From: Luteimonas abyssi
GTDB taxonomy: Bacteria; Pseudomonadota; Gammaproteobacteria; Xanthomonadales; Xanthomonadaceae
Reading direction: 5' to 3'
DNA length: 64,000 nucleotides
Assembly (NCBI RefSeq): GCF_001482195.1
Contig: NZ_KQ759763.1
Coordinates: 1,771,321-1,835,320 of the forward strand
Part shown: positions 17,061 through 26,190 of the stretch, one piece after another
Numbering within the stretch: the stretch's first letter is position 1
Layout of the letters: each line of letters opens with the position of its first letter
The notes under the pieces: model-generated
Told to the model about the DNA's origin: nothing
What the model saw: the letters and a program-made list of their open reading frames with translations, nothing else
The model's database searches: none
Position numbers and translations under genes: made by a program

Positions 17061-18614
17061 ATGTCCTGTCGCTCCGTGCCGGCGCTGTCTCGGCGCCCCG
17101 TATCCGCGCTCGCCGCGGCGCTCGCGCTCGTTCTGATCCCCACATTGGCTCACGCCGCACCGCCGACCTTGACCGACCTCGGCGCCCATCACTACGTGCA
17201 GGACGTCTCCGACGATGGCGCGGTGGCGGTCGGGCTGTTCGACGATCGGGACACGGGGACCATCGGCGTCTCGCGATGGACAGAGACTGGCGGCACCGAC
17301 GTCATCGGCGGGCTGGGACGGAACCCCGGCGCCGGATCGCCGGCGGTTTCGGCCGACGGCAGCAGGATCGCGGCCACCGTGAGCGGCGACGTCACCACGG
17401 CCGCCTTCTGGAGCGAAGCCGAAGGTTGGCAACCCATCGACGGCCTCGGTTTCCTGCCGCCTTATCCGGGCTGGGGCACCTACGCCAATGCCATTTCCGC
17501 CGACGGCCAGCGCCTTGCCGGCGGCACCATCGCCGCCCCGGTGACCCTGGGGCGCATGCGTGCCTTCAGCTACAACCCCGACGATTGGCAAGACCGCTGG
17601 TCCGATTTCGGCTGGCAGGAACTGCCGCTGCTGCGCAAGGGCAGCTTCTCCGAAGCGACCGCCATCTCCAACGACGGCACCGTACAGGCGGGCCGCTCGA
17701 CCACCGGCATCAGCAGCGCGTTCCGGGCGGTCATGTGGAAAGACGGCCGGGTCAGCGAGCTTCCTGGCTACGGCGACGACCACCTCGGCGGCGAGAGCGT
17801 GGCCTGCAATGGCGACTGTTCGGTGATCGTCGGCGGCGGTGGCGGCAACAGCGCGTTCGCGCCCGTGCTCGCATGGCGCTACCGCCCGGCCGACGTCCGC
17901 CGGCCGGCCTGCCATCTTCAACCGCACGCCGACGCACCGCGCGACGCACTGCGCTACTACGCGCGCAGCACCAGCGAAGACGGCAACGTGATCGTCGGTT
18001 CGTACCACTACAACCAGGTCTCGGACGATGGCTGGATCAGGAATCTGTCGAAGGGATTCATCTGGATCGGCGATGCCACGGGCGGCACCATGCACGATCT
18101 CCAGGGCTATCTCACGCGTCTCGGGCAACCCGGCCTCGCGGGCTGGCAGGACCTGAACGCCACCGGCCTGTCGGCGGATGCGCGTTACCTGGTCGGCTGG
18201 GGCGTGGACGCCGCGGGCACCCCGCGCGGTTGGCGCGTCGACTTCGGCGGAGCACCCCGCGCAACCGGCGGAGCCGAGGACCGCACCCGCTGCCCGACCA
18301 GCCTGAAGCCCCCGCATGCGCACCTCGCCTCCGCGCCCGCAGCGGAGGCCGACGACTTCCGAGAAACCCCGGAGGGCCGCTTCGGCGACGGGGCCGGCAC
18401 CGAGTACGTCCTGCGCAACGACGGCATGCGCCTGACCGGCGCGATGGCGGGCAGGAATGAGACGACGGAACTCCTCCCGCTGGGCGGAGGACGCTATCTG
18501 ACGCCGGGGCAAGGGGTGTTGACCGTGACCCACGACACACGGGGACTGGTCACCGGCATCGAGTCCCTGCGGCCCGATGGCGGCCGCCGTCGGCTCGAGC
18601 GGATTGCGGACTGA
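17061..18614 (+). CDS. Exported HAF-repeat protein
   Basis: A 517-residue exported protein: signal peptide MSCRSVPALSRRPVSALAAA ending near AHAA, then repeated blade-like units of the HAF type built around S.DG....G (VSADGSRIAATVSG, ISADGQRLAGG, ISNDGTVQAGRS, TSEDGNVIVGS, LSADARYLVGWG), probably a beta-propeller-like fold. The C-terminal 110 residues lack the repeat and carry a separate domain (GAGTEYVLRNDGMRLTGAM). Function is unknown. Start 17061 is set by AAGGAGAC 6 nt upstream. It stands alone, divergent from the ribosomal operon. Confidence 0.8.
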   Translation: MSCRSVPALSRRPVSALAAALALVLIPTLAHAAPPTLTDLGAHHYVQDVSDDGAVAVGLFDDRDTGTIGVSRWTETGGTDVIGGLGRNPGAGSPAVSADGSRIAATVSGDVTTAAFWSEAEGWQPIDGLGFLPPYPGWGTYANAISADGQRLAGGTIAAPVTLGRMRAFSYNPDDWQDRWSDFGWQELPLLRKGSFSEATAISNDGTVQAGRSTTGISSAFRAVMWKDGRVSELPGYGDDHLGGESVACNGDCSVIVGGGGGNSAFAPVLAWRYRPADVRRPACHLQPHADAPRDALRYYARSTSEDGNVIVGSYHYNQVSDDGWIRNLSKGFIWIGDATGGTMHDLQGYLTRLGQPGLAGWQDLNATGLSADARYLVGWGVDAAGTPRGWRVDFGGAPRATGGAEDRTRCPTSLKPPHAHLASAPAAEADDFRETPEGRFGDGAGTEYVLRNDGMRLTGAMAGRNETTELLPLGGGRYLTPGQGVLTVTHDTRGLVTGIESLRPDGGRRRLERIAD

Positions 18615-18630
18615 GGCATCGCCTCCGGAG

Positions 18631-18652
18631 TCCGTTCCGGCGCCGGGACGGA
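18631..18652. terminator. Possible hairpin between HAF-repeat gene and A-type carrier gene
   Basis: A 22-nt near-palindrome (TCCGTTCCGGC/GCCGGGACGGA, one G-U pair) lies 17 bp after the HAF-repeat stop between convergent genes. No T run follows, so termination is uncertain. Confidence 0.3.
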
Positions 18653-18748
18653 GCCGGTCCATGCACCGGGCCCAGGCACGCCGTACATGCGCCGCCGGAG
18701 GGCGACGAGAGATGATGACGTCGCCGGACGGGGCCGACGCGCAGCGCC

Positions 18749-19090
18749 TCAGATGGCCTTGTCGGCGTCGGTGGTGAAGCTCTCGCCGCACCCGCACTCG
18801 GCGGCCGCATTCGGGTTGTGGAACACGAACTCGTGGTTCAGTCCCTTCTGCGCGAAGTCGATCCGGGTACCATCGACCATCGGCTGGCTGACGGCATCGA
18901 CATAGATGCGCAGCCCGTCCTGCTCGCTCACGGTGTCGCCCGCGCGCTCCTCGTGCGCGAGATCCACCACGTAGCCCCAGCCGGAACAGCCGGTCTTCTC
19001 GACACCGAAACGGATGCCGAGGACACCGGGAGTGCCCGCGACGAAACGGCGGGCGCGGTCGAGGGCGGCGGGTGCGAGGAAGATGGCCAT
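18749..19090 (-). CDS. A-type iron-sulfur carrier (IscA/ErpA/SufA family)
   Basis: A 113-residue HesB/IscA protein with the three conserved cysteines: one in KTGCSGWGY and two in ECGCGESF near the C-terminus. These proteins deliver [4Fe-4S] or [2Fe-2S] clusters to apo-enzymes. Whether this is IscA, ErpA or another paralogue cannot be settled from one copy. TAGAAT ends 6 nt before the ATG with no Shine-Dalgarno, a strong candidate for a leaderless transcript. It is divergent from asnS. Confidence 0.92.
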   Translation of the reverse strand: MAIFLAPAALDRARRFVAGTPGVLGIRFGVEKTGCSGWGYVVDLAHEERAGDTVSEQDGLRIYVDAVSQPMVDGTRIDFAQKGLNHEFVFHNPNAAAECGCGESFTTDADKAI

Positions 19091-19194
19091 GGATCGATTC
19101 TAGCTCCGGACATGCTGCGACGCCTTAGTCGGCGCTGACTTTTCGGTAGACTGCTGCGTTCCGATATCGGTTCCATCAGCACGGGATTCAAGGC

Positions 19195-20595
19195 ATGACG
19201 ACGGTGAGCGTGGCACAGGCGCTGGCGGGCAAGGTGCCCGAGGGCGGCGAAGTGACGGTGCGTGGCTGGGTGCGGACCCGGCGCGACTCCAAGGCCGGGC
19301 TCAGCTTCGTCAACGTGAGCGACGGCTCCGGCTTCCATCCGATCCAGGTGGTGGCATCGTCGAGCCTGTCCAACTACGACGCCGAAGTGAAGCGGCTGAC
19401 CGCGGGCTGCGCGGTGATCGCCACCGGCACGCTGGTGCGTTCGCAGGGCCAGGGCCAGCAGTTCGAGATCCAGGCCGCGCACGTCGAGGTCGTCGGCTGG
19501 GTGGAAGACCCCGAGACCTACCCGATCCAACCGAAGGCGCATTCGTTGGAGTTCCTGCGCGAGGTCGCGCACCTGCGTCCGCGGACCAACCTCTTCGGCG
19601 CGGTCACCCGCATCCGCGATTGCCTCGCCAAGGCGGTGCACCGCTACTTCCACGAGCACGGCTACTACTGGATCAGCACGCCGATCGTCACCACCTCCGA
19701 CGCCGAGGGCGCCGGGCAGATGTTCCGGGTCTCCACGCTGGACCTCGCCAACCTGCCCCGAGACGCACAGGGCGGGGTGGATTTTTCCCGCGACTTCTTC
19801 GGTCGCGAGGCGTTCCTGACCGTTTCCGGTCAGCTCAACGTCGAGGCCTACTGCCTGGCGATGTCCAAGGTCTACACCTTCGGCCCGACCTTCCGCGCCG
19901 AGAACAGCAACACCACCCGCCACCTGGCGGAGTTCTGGATGGTCGAACCCGAGATCGCCTTCGCCGACCTGGCCGAGAACGCACGCGTGGCCGAGGATTT
20001 CCTCAAGTATCTGTTCCGCGCGGTACTCGACGAGCGCGGCGACGACATGGGTTTCATCGCCGAGCGCGTGCAGAAGGACGCGATCGAGCGCCTGGAGAAG
20101 TTCGTCAACGCCCCGTTCGAGCGCATCGAGTACGGCGACGCCATCGAGCTGCTGCGCAACTCCGGCCACCGTTTCGAGTTTCCGGCCGAATGGGGTCTGG
20201 ACCTGCAGACCGAGCACGAGCGCTGGCTCACCGAGCAGCACGTCGGCCGCCCGGTGGTGGTGACCAATTACCCCGAGCACATCAAGGCGTTCTACATGCG
20301 CCTCAACGACGACGGTCGCACCGTGGCCGCGATGGATGTGCTGGCGCCGGGCATCGGCGAGATCATCGGCGGTGCCCAGCGCGAGGAGCGTCTGGACGTG
20401 CTCGACACCCGCATGGACCAGTTCGGTCTCGATCGCGAGCACTACGACTGGTACCGCGATTTCCGCCGCTACGGCAGCGTGCCGCACGCCGGCTTCGGCC
20501 TCGGTTTCGAGCGCCTGGTGGTGTACGTGTGCGGGCTGTCCAACATCCGCGACGCCATCCCCTACCCGCGCGCACCGGGCCACGCGGAGTTCTGA
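19195..20595 (+). CDS. asnS: Asparaginyl-tRNA synthetase
   Basis: A 466-residue class IIb synthetase, the same length as the E. coli enzyme. The N-terminal OB anticodon-binding domain carries [20 protein letters not shown]. The core has motif 2 [21 protein letters not shown] and motif 3 [15 protein letters not shown], ending [15 protein letters not shown]. It charges tRNA-Asn in the cytosol. Presence of AsnRS means Asn-tRNA need not be made by the GatCAB transamidation route. Confidence 0.98.
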   Translation: MTTVSVAQALAGKVPEGGEVTVRGWVRTRRDSKAGLSFVNVSDGSGFHPIQVVASSSLSNYDAEVKRLTAGCAVIATGTLVRSQGQGQQFEIQAAHVEVVGWVEDPETYPIQPKAHSLEFLREVAHLRPRTNLFGAVTRIRDCLAKAVHRYFHEHGYYWISTPIVTTSDAEGAGQMFRVSTLDLANLPRDAQGGVDFSRDFFGREAFLTVSGQLNVEAYCLAMSKVYTFGPTFRAENSNTTRHLAEFWMVEPEIAFADLAENARVAEDFLKYLFRAVLDERGDDMGFIAERVQKDAIERLEKFVNAPFERIEYGDAIELLRNSGHRFEFPAEWGLDLQTEHERWLTEQHVGRPVVVTNYPEHIKAFYMRLNDDGRTVAAMDVLAPGIGEIIGGAQREERLDVLDTRMDQFGLDREHYDWYRDFRRYGSVPHAGFGLGFERLVVYVCGLSNIRDAIPYPRAPGHAEF

Positions 20596-20599
20596 TCGC

Positions 20600-20785
20600 A
20601 TGGCTCTGCTGGCCGGGGTCGTCGCCATGATCGTTGCCGGGATCGTCGCCGGCCCGCGTACGCCGCAGCAAGCGGGTCCCGGCGGGGTCAAGACGATCGT
20701 GCGGCATCGCCGACCGGCGCGTGCGCCGATCCTGGCCGCAGGATCCAGCCTCGTCTCCGCGGTCGCCGCGGCCTGGGCGCGTTGA
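20600..20785 (+). CDS. Small hypothetical protein
   Basis: A 61-codon frame starting 4 nt after the asnS stop, with GGAG about 10 nt upstream. The first 15 residues are hydrophobic (MALLAGVVAMIVAGIVAG) and the rest is basic and proline-rich. No family is recognised. It may be a real small membrane peptide or chance coding in GC-rich DNA. Confidence 0.3.
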   Translation: MALLAGVVAMIVAGIVAGPRTPQQAGPGGVKTIVRHRRPARAPILAAGSSLVSAVAAAWAR

Positions 20786-20813
20786 TGTCGTCCGTTTTCA
20801 CCGGGAGTCCGCC

Positions 20814-21113
20814 TTGACCCTGTTCTTCGCCCTGGTCTTCGTCGGCGTCGCCATCGGCGGCGGCTGCGCCTTCGTCATTTTCTGGCCGCTGTCGCTGGTG
20901 CACCTGCGCGAGCGCGAACCGGCGATCCGCGCCAAGCTGGGCGAGAGCCCGTTTCTGAGCCCATCGGCACTGCGCTGGCTGCTGTCGGGCGACTACCGCG
21001 AAGTGCGCGACCGGCGCTTCACCGGCCTGGCCACGCCGGCGCGCATCGCCCTGGTGGTCACCGTATGCGGCGTCGTCATGGCGGCGATGCTGGCGCTCTG
21101 GGCGCTGAGCTGA
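20814..21113 (+). CDS. Small two-helix membrane protein
   Basis: A 99-residue protein with two hydrophobic helices, one at the very start (LFFALVFVGVAIGGGCAFVIFW) and one at the end (RIALVVTVCGVVMAAMLALWA), flanking a charged stretch with ALRWLLSGDYREVRDRRF. No ATG fits. TTG at 20814 is preceded by GGGAG at 7 nt, and this start puts the first helix at the N-terminus. Family unknown. It may be cotranscribed with the next small gene. Confidence 0.6.
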   Translation: MTLFFALVFVGVAIGGGCAFVIFWPLSLVHLREREPAIRAKLGESPFLSPSALRWLLSGDYREVRDRRFTGLATPARIALVVTVCGVVMAAMLALWALS

Positions 21114-21150
21114 TCCGAACGACCGCGCGCCGGGCACGGCCGCCACCCGT

Positions 21151-21178
21151 TTCAGAGGAACCCGTTCAGAGGAACCCG
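21151..21178 (+). repeat. Tandem 14-bp duplication carrying two ribosome-binding sites
   Basis: TTCAGAGGAACCCG occurs twice back to back (21151-21164 and 21165-21178), immediately before an ATG at 21181. Each copy contains AGAGGAA. Only the second copy is at a workable spacing (about 9 nt), so the first looks like a recent slippage duplication. Confidence 0.95.
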
Positions 21179-21180
21179 TC

Positions 21181-21516
21181 ATGCACCACGACATCCGCAA
21201 TCCCGCCGTCGACGACAGCTACGACGAATGGTGGCTGGCCAGCCTCGGCCGCACCGTGGTCTGGGCCCGCCTGCGCGTGCGCGTCGGCGGTACCGCCGAA
21301 GTCTTCGACAGCGACGGCAACACCTTGTCCTACGACAGCGAGGACACCGCTCGGGCCGCCCTGCTCGACGCCGAATTCGTCGGCTACGACGGCCTCGACG
21401 AGGACGACGCCCTCGCCCGCGGATTCTCCCTGAACGAGCTGGCGCCGCCCCAGGCTGAGGACGACGACCGGCTGCGGCCGCTGATGGTGCGCGCACTGGC
21501 GGGCGGCAACGCCTGA
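21181..21516 (+). CDS. Acidic hypothetical protein
   Basis: A 111-residue acidic protein. The first 50 residues (YDEWWLASLGRTVVWARLRVRVGGTAEVFDSDGNTL) look like a small beta-rich fold, followed by an Asp/Glu-rich stretch (DGLDEDDALARGF). No signal peptide or TM helix. Family not recognised. It is probably real, because it has a good ribosome-binding site and normal codon use. Confidence 0.65.
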   Translation: MHHDIRNPAVDDSYDEWWLASLGRTVVWARLRVRVGGTAEVFDSDGNTLSYDSEDTARAALLDAEFVGYDGLDEDDALARGFSLNELAPPQAEDDDRLRPLMVRALAGGNA

Positions 21517-21600
21517 CCGCCCTGCGGCGGATCGACAGCGCCCACCGCGCCGACGCGCCGGTCCCGGCCCCGCACACCTTCGACCCTTCGAGGGAGACCC

Positions 21601-22239
21601 ATGCACACCCCCGCTGCATTCGCGGTCGCCGACCTCGCCGCACTCGATGCGCTGCTCTCGAACGATCCCTTCGTCACCCTGGTCACCGTCGAGGCGGATG
21701 GCACGCCATGCGCCACGCAGTTGCCGGTCCTGTACCGGCGCGAGGCCGGGGCCGTGCTGATCGAAGGCCACTGGGCGCGGCCGAATCCGCAATCGTGCCA
21801 TGCCGGCTCGGCGCTGCTGATCGTGCAGGGGCCGCACGCCTACGTCTCGCCGGGCTGGTACCCGGACAAGGAGGCCGCGTCGCGCGTGCCGACGTGGAAC
21901 TACGCGACCGCTCACCTCACCGGCACCCTGGAACGCTTCGACGACGAGCCCGGTCTCGCCGATCTGGTGGTGCGCACCAGCGGTGCGTTCGAGGCCCGCG
22001 TCGGCGGCGACTGGCGATTCGATCCGATGGCCCCGCGCTTCCGGCGCCAGCTCGCCGGCATCGTCGGCTTCCGCTTCGTGCCCGGGCGCATCGTCATCAA
22101 GCACAAGCTGAGCCAGAATCATCCCGAGGCGAACCGGCGCGCGGTCTCCGCGGCGCTGGCCACAGGCGACGCGGGCGCACGCGACGTGGCCGCGTTGATG
22201 CGCGCCACACTGCCGTCGAACGCACCCGCCACCGACTGA
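21601..22239 (+). CDS. PaiB-family FMN-binding protein
   Basis: A 212-residue PaiB-like protein with the split-barrel flavin fold. Signature segments are GPHAYVSPGWYPDKEA, RVPTWNYATAHLTG, and KHKLSQNHPEANRRAV near the C-terminus. Bacillus PaiB is annotated as a negative transcriptional regulator, but biochemical function in this group is poorly defined. GAGGGAGA precedes the ATG by 4 nt. It is followed 40 bp later by an SDR gene in the same direction. Confidence 0.88.
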   Translation: MHTPAAFAVADLAALDALLSNDPFVTLVTVEADGTPCATQLPVLYRREAGAVLIEGHWARPNPQSCHAGSALLIVQGPHAYVSPGWYPDKEAASRVPTWNYATAHLTGTLERFDDEPGLADLVVRTSGAFEARVGGDWRFDPMAPRFRRQLAGIVGFRFVPGRIVIKHKLSQNHPEANRRAVSAALATGDAGARDVAALMRATLPSNAPATD

Positions 22240-22279
22240 CCCGCCACGCGAACCGGACACCGGACTTCAGGAGCCCCGT

Positions 22280-23065
22280 ATGGACCTCGACCTCACCGGC
22301 AGGCACGCCCTCGTGTGCGGCGCTTCCGAAGGCATCGGCCGCGCCGCCGCGCACGAGCTCGCCGCGCTCGGCGCCCGCATCACCGTGCTCGCACGCCGCG
22401 AGGCGGCATTGCGCGACGTCGTCCGGGCGTTGCCCGCATCGGCCGGGCAACAGCACGACGTCTGCGTCGCCGACCTGGCCGATGCCACGTCGCTGCGAGG
22501 CACGCTGCAGGCGCTGGTCGCACGGCAGCCGGTCGACATCCTGATCAACAACACCGGCGGCCCGCCCGGCGGCAGTGCGCACGAGGCCGCCGCGGAGGCC
22601 TACCTGGAGGCGTTCACCCGCCATCTCGTCGCCGGGCAGACCCTCGTCCAGGCGGTCCTGCCGCACATGCGCACGCAGCGCTGGGGCCGCATCGTCAACG
22701 TGGTCTCGACCTCGGTGCGCGAGCCGATTCCCGGCCTGGGCGTGTCCAACACCGTACGCGGTGCCGTCGCCGGCTGGGCCAAGACGCTGTCGCGCGAACT
22801 CGGTCCCGACGGCATCACCGTCAACAATGTGCTGCCGGGCTTCACCGAGACCGCTCGGATCGACCAGATCGTTCGCGAGCGCGCCGCCCGCGAGTCCCGC
22901 GACGAAGCCGCCGTCCGCGCCGACATGGCGGCGAGCGTCCCTGCGCGGCGCTTCGCCCGGCCCGAGGAGACCGGCGGCGTGATCGCGTTTCTGTGCTCGC
23001 CGGCGGCGGCCTACGTCACCGGCGTCAGCCTGCCGGTGGACGGCGGACGGATGGCCTCGATCTGA
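22280..23065 (+). CDS. SDR-family protein lacking the catalytic Tyr/Lys
   Basis: A 261-residue SDR-fold protein with cofactor loop GASEGIG (residues 14-20), ILINNTGGPPGG, serine in VNVVSTS, and the C-terminal VTGVSLPVDGG. Where classical SDRs have Tyr-x-x-x-Lys, it has Ser156-Asn-Thr-Val-Arg160. This matches a known 3-oxoacyl-ACP-reductase-like subgroup that departs from the catalytic tetrad, so function is uncertain. AGGAG lies 8 nt before the ATG. It stands between paiB and the Nei-like gene, just upstream of the kynurenine operon, and may or may not belong to it. Confidence 0.85.
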   Translation: MDLDLTGRHALVCGASEGIGRAAAHELAALGARITVLARREAALRDVVRALPASAGQQHDVCVADLADATSLRGTLQALVARQPVDILINNTGGPPGGSAHEAAAEAYLEAFTRHLVAGQTLVQAVLPHMRTQRWGRIVNVVSTSVREPIPGLGVSNTVRGAVAGWAKTLSRELGPDGITVNNVLPGFTETARIDQIVRERAARESRDEAAVRADMAASVPARRFARPEETGGVIAFLCSPAAAYVTGVSLPVDGGRMASI

Positions 23066-23169
23066 TCGACCCGATCCTGTCGGGTTCGCGCTGATCCGCA
23101 ACACACGGGTGCCGGAGCGCCCCGCGCTGCGCTCACCCGCCGCCGACGCGGGGCCTGCTTCGATGCCGA

Positions 23170-23994
23170 ATGCCTGAAGGTCCCGAAACCCACGCCCTCG
23201 CCGACCGCCTGCGGCAGATACTCGTCCGCCGCAAGATCCTCGACGTCGGTTTCCTGGCCCCGGCACTGCGCAAGGAATCCGCTGCACTCACCGGCCAGCG
23301 CGTGCGCGGCGTCGACGCGCGCGGCAAGGCGCTGCTGACCCGGTTCGGGAACGGTCTGGTGCTGTACACGCACAGCCACCTGTTCGGGTTCTGGCGGATC
23401 GAGGCGCGCGGATGCGAGCACGACACCGCGACCGCGCCGCGGGTGTTGCTGCGGACCCGCACGCACAGCGTGCGCCTGTTCGCCGCACCGTCGGTGCGGG
23501 TGGTCGACGAGCGGCAGGTCGAGACGATCCCCTATCTGGCCGGGCTGGGTCCCGACGTGCTCGCCCCCGGGACGACGGCCGCCACGCTGGCGACCCGCAC
23601 CGGACAGCCGCCGTTCGCGCGCAGGCCCCTGGCCGCGCTGCTGCTCGATCAAGGCTTCGCCGCCGGCATGGGCAACTATCTGCGCTCAGAGGTGCTGTTC
23701 GCCGCGCGCCTGTCGCCGCACCGTATCGCCGGCACCCTCGATCGCAACGAAGCGGCACGGCTGGGGCGTGCCCTGCTCGCCGTCCCGCGCCGGTCCTATC
23801 GCGCACAGCTCGAACGCGCCGAAGTGAAGCCGGATCTCGTTTCCGGCAAAGCGTATCTGGCCGATACACCGTCGTCGTTCCGCTTCCGGATGTTCGAGCG
23901 GGACGGCGAGGCATGCCCCAGGTGCGGCGGCCCCGTGCGGCAAGAGCGGCTGGCGCAGCGACGCCTGTACTGGTGTCCGCACTGCCAGCACTGA
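23170..23994 (+). CDS. nei: Endonuclease VIII-like DNA glycosylase (Fpg/Nei family)
   Basis: A 274-residue H2TH glycosylase/AP lyase. The N-terminus MPEGPETHALADRL carries the catalytic Pro and Glu. GKALLTRF is the conserved lysine loop, LLLDQGFAAGMGNYLRSEVLF is the helix-two-turn-helix, and CPRCGG...YWCPHCQ is the C-terminal zinc finger. The MPEGPE start points to the Nei rather than the Fpg (MPELPE) branch. It excises oxidised bases. No operon link to its neighbours is obvious. Confidence 0.92.
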   Translation: MPEGPETHALADRLRQILVRRKILDVGFLAPALRKESAALTGQRVRGVDARGKALLTRFGNGLVLYTHSHLFGFWRIEARGCEHDTATAPRVLLRTRTHSVRLFAAPSVRVVDERQVETIPYLAGLGPDVLAPGTTAATLATRTGQPPFARRPLAALLLDQGFAAGMGNYLRSEVLFAARLSPHRIAGTLDRNEAARLGRALLAVPRRSYRAQLERAEVKPDLVSGKAYLADTPSSFRFRMFERDGEACPRCGGPVRQERLAQRRLYWCPHCQH

Positions 23995-24061
23995 GCGGCC
24001 ATACGCCGACGCACGGCGGCGCCGGATGGGGCTCGGCCGATGGGCCGGTTAAGCTGTAGGG

Positions 24062-25495
24062 ATGTTGCGCTTCGGCCATCTCATCGACGGACAGACCCGC
24101 GACGGCAGCCGCCGGCTCGAGGTTTTCGAGCCGGCGCGCGCGACGCCCTACGCGCAGGTCGCGGACGGAACCGCCGCCGACGTGCACGACGCGGTCACCG
24201 CGGCCGGGCGCGCCTTCCCCGAATGGAGCCGTTGGCCGGCCGAGCGCCGTGCGCGCTGCCTGGAGCGGCTGGCCGATGCGCTGGAGCAACGTGCGGGCGA
24301 CTTCGCCCATGCCGAATCGCGCGATGGCGGCAAGCCTTACGCGCTGGCGCACGACGCCGAGATTCCGCGCGCGATCGCCAACCTGCGCTTCTTCGCCCAC
24401 GCCGCCACCCAGTTCGCCAGCGAAAGCCATCACGGCCAGGCCGGTCTCAACTACACCCTGCGGCTGCCGCTGGGCGTGGTCGGCACGATCTCGCCGTGGA
24501 ACCTGCCGCTGTATCTGTTCACCTGGAAGATCGCCCCCGCGCTGGCCGCCGGCAATACGGTGGTGGCCAAGCCCTCCGAGGTGACGCCCGCGACCGCCGC
24601 GATGCTCGGCGCGCTGGTGCGCGATGCGGGTTTCCCGGACGGTGTGCTCAACATCGTCCACGGTCGCGGCGAGACGGTGGGCGAGGCACTGGTGACGCAT
24701 CCGCAGGTCCGCGCGGTGTCGTTCACCGGCAGCACCGCGGTGGGGCGGCGCATCGCCGGTCTCGCCGCTCCGATGCTGAAGAAGCTCTCGCTGGAACTGG
24801 GCGGCAAGAATCCCACCCTGGTCTTCGCCGACAGCGATTGGGAGACCCACCTGGACACCCTGGTGCGCTCCGCCTTCCAGAACAGCGGCCAGATCTGCCT
24901 GTGCGGTTCGCGGCTGCTGATCGAGCGCGGCATCGCGCATCGCTTCCGGGATGCCTTCATCGAGCGTGTGCGCGCGCTGCCGGTCGGCGATCCGATGGAC
25001 CCCGCCGTGCGCGTCGGCCCGCTGGTGTCGCGCGCGCACTTCGACAAGGTGACCTGGGCCATCGAGCGCGCACGCGCCGAGGGCGCACGGGTGCTGTGCG
25101 GCGGTGGGCCGCTGGATCGCCCCGGCTGGTTCGTCGCACCGACCGTACTCGACGGCCTCGGCCCGGACGCCGCGACCAACCGGGAGGAAATCTTCGGGCC
25201 GGTGGTCACCCTGCAGTCCTTCGAGCGCGACACCGAAGCGCTCGCGCTCGCCAACGCCTCGGACTACGGGCTCGCCGCCAGCGTGTGGACGCGCGATCTC
25301 GACCGCGCGCACCGCTTCGCCGCGCATCTGCAGGCGGGCATCGTCTGGATCAACAGCTGGCTGGTCCGCGATCTGCGCACGCCGTTCGGCGGAACGGGTC
25401 ACTCCGGGCTCGGCCGCGAAGGCGGCCTCGAGGCGATGCGTTTCTTCACCGAGCCGAAGAACGTCGGCCTGTCATTCGAACACCGTCTGCTCTAG
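24062..25495 (+). CDS. nbaE: 2-aminomuconic 6-semialdehyde dehydrogenase
   Basis: A 477-residue aldehyde dehydrogenase: NAD site FTGSTAVG, catalytic Glu in LELGGKNP, catalytic Cys in SGQICLCGSR, NREEIFGPVV motif, and GGTGHSGLGREGG near the end. The 2-hydroxymuconate/2-aminomuconate semialdehyde type is inferred from similarity and from sitting at the head of a kynurenine operon with deaminase, dioxygenase and decarboxylase genes. It converts 2-aminomuconate semialdehyde to 2-aminomuconate. A TAAGCT box ends 6 nt before the ATG and there is no clear Shine-Dalgarno. Confidence 0.85.
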   Translation: MLRFGHLIDGQTRDGSRRLEVFEPARATPYAQVADGTAADVHDAVTAAGRAFPEWSRWPAERRARCLERLADALEQRAGDFAHAESRDGGKPYALAHDAEIPRAIANLRFFAHAATQFASESHHGQAGLNYTLRLPLGVVGTISPWNLPLYLFTWKIAPALAAGNTVVAKPSEVTPATAAMLGALVRDAGFPDGVLNIVHGRGETVGEALVTHPQVRAVSFTGSTAVGRRIAGLAAPMLKKLSLELGGKNPTLVFADSDWETHLDTLVRSAFQNSGQICLCGSRLLIERGIAHRFRDAFIERVRALPVGDPMDPAVRVGPLVSRAHFDKVTWAIERARAEGARVLCGGGPLDRPGWFVAPTVLDGLGPDAATNREEIFGPVVTLQSFERDTEALALANASDYGLAASVWTRDLDRAHRFAAHLQAGIVWINSWLVRDLRTPFGGTGHSGLGREGGLEAMRFFTEPKNVGLSFEHRLL

Positions 25496-25515
25496 CACTC
25501 TGGGATAATCGCACC

Positions 25516-26190
25516 ATGGGCGAACTCGACAACCTCCTCCAACGCAACCGCGACTGGGCCGAGCGCGTGCTGCGCGACGACCCGGAATTCTTCCACCGTC
25601 TGGAAAACCAGCAGACGCCGCGCTATCTGTGGATCGGCTGTTCCGATTCGCGGGTGCCGGCCAACCAGATCCTCGGCCTCGATCCCGGCGAGGTGTTCGT
25701 CCACCGCAACGTCGCCAACGTGCTGTCGCACGGCGACCTCAACGCATTGTCGGTGATCCAGTTCGCGGTCGACGTGTTGAAGGTCGAGCACGTCCTGCTG
25801 GTCGGTCATTACGGCTGCGGCGGCGTGCATGCGGCGATGACCGGCGCACGCGTGGGCCTGGTCGACAACTGGCTGCGGCACGTGTCCGACATCAACCACA
25901 AACATGCCGACCTGCTGGGTTCGGTCGCCGACGAACGCCTGCGGCATGCGCGCCTGTGCGAGCTCAACGCCATCGAACAGGCGCTCAACATCTGCCAGAC
26001 CACGGTGGTGCGCGACGCCTGGGCACGCGGGCAGAAGCTGGCCGTGCACGGCTGGGTCTACGCGCTGGGCGACGGCCGCGTGCGCGAACTCGGCATGGAT
26101 GTGACATCGGTGGAGCAGATCGGCCCGGCCTACGCCGCGGCAGTGGCGGATGTGGCCCGGGTGGCGGCGCAGGGCCGCCGCGATGACTGA
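25516..26190 (+). CDS. can: Beta-class carbonic anhydrase
   Basis: A 224-residue zinc enzyme for CO2/bicarbonate interconversion. Zinc ligands are in GCSDSRVP (Cys, with the Asp-Arg dyad) and VGHYGCGG (His, Cys). VHRNVANVL and LRELNAIEQ-like (LCELNAIEQALN) blocks fit the E. coli Can type. It begins 20 bp after the dehydrogenase and overlaps the deaminase start by 8 nt, so it is embedded in the kynurenine operon. GATAAT ends 6 nt before the ATG with no Shine-Dalgarno, so it may also have its own promoter and leaderless message. Confidence 0.95.
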   Translation: MGELDNLLQRNRDWAERVLRDDPEFFHRLENQQTPRYLWIGCSDSRVPANQILGLDPGEVFVHRNVANVLSHGDLNALSVIQFAVDVLKVEHVLLVGHYGCGGVHAAMTGARVGLVDNWLRHVSDINHKHADLLGSVADERLRHARLCELNAIEQALNICQTTVVRDAWARGQKLAVHGWVYALGDGRVRELGMDVTSVEQIGPAYAAAVADVARVAAQGRRDD

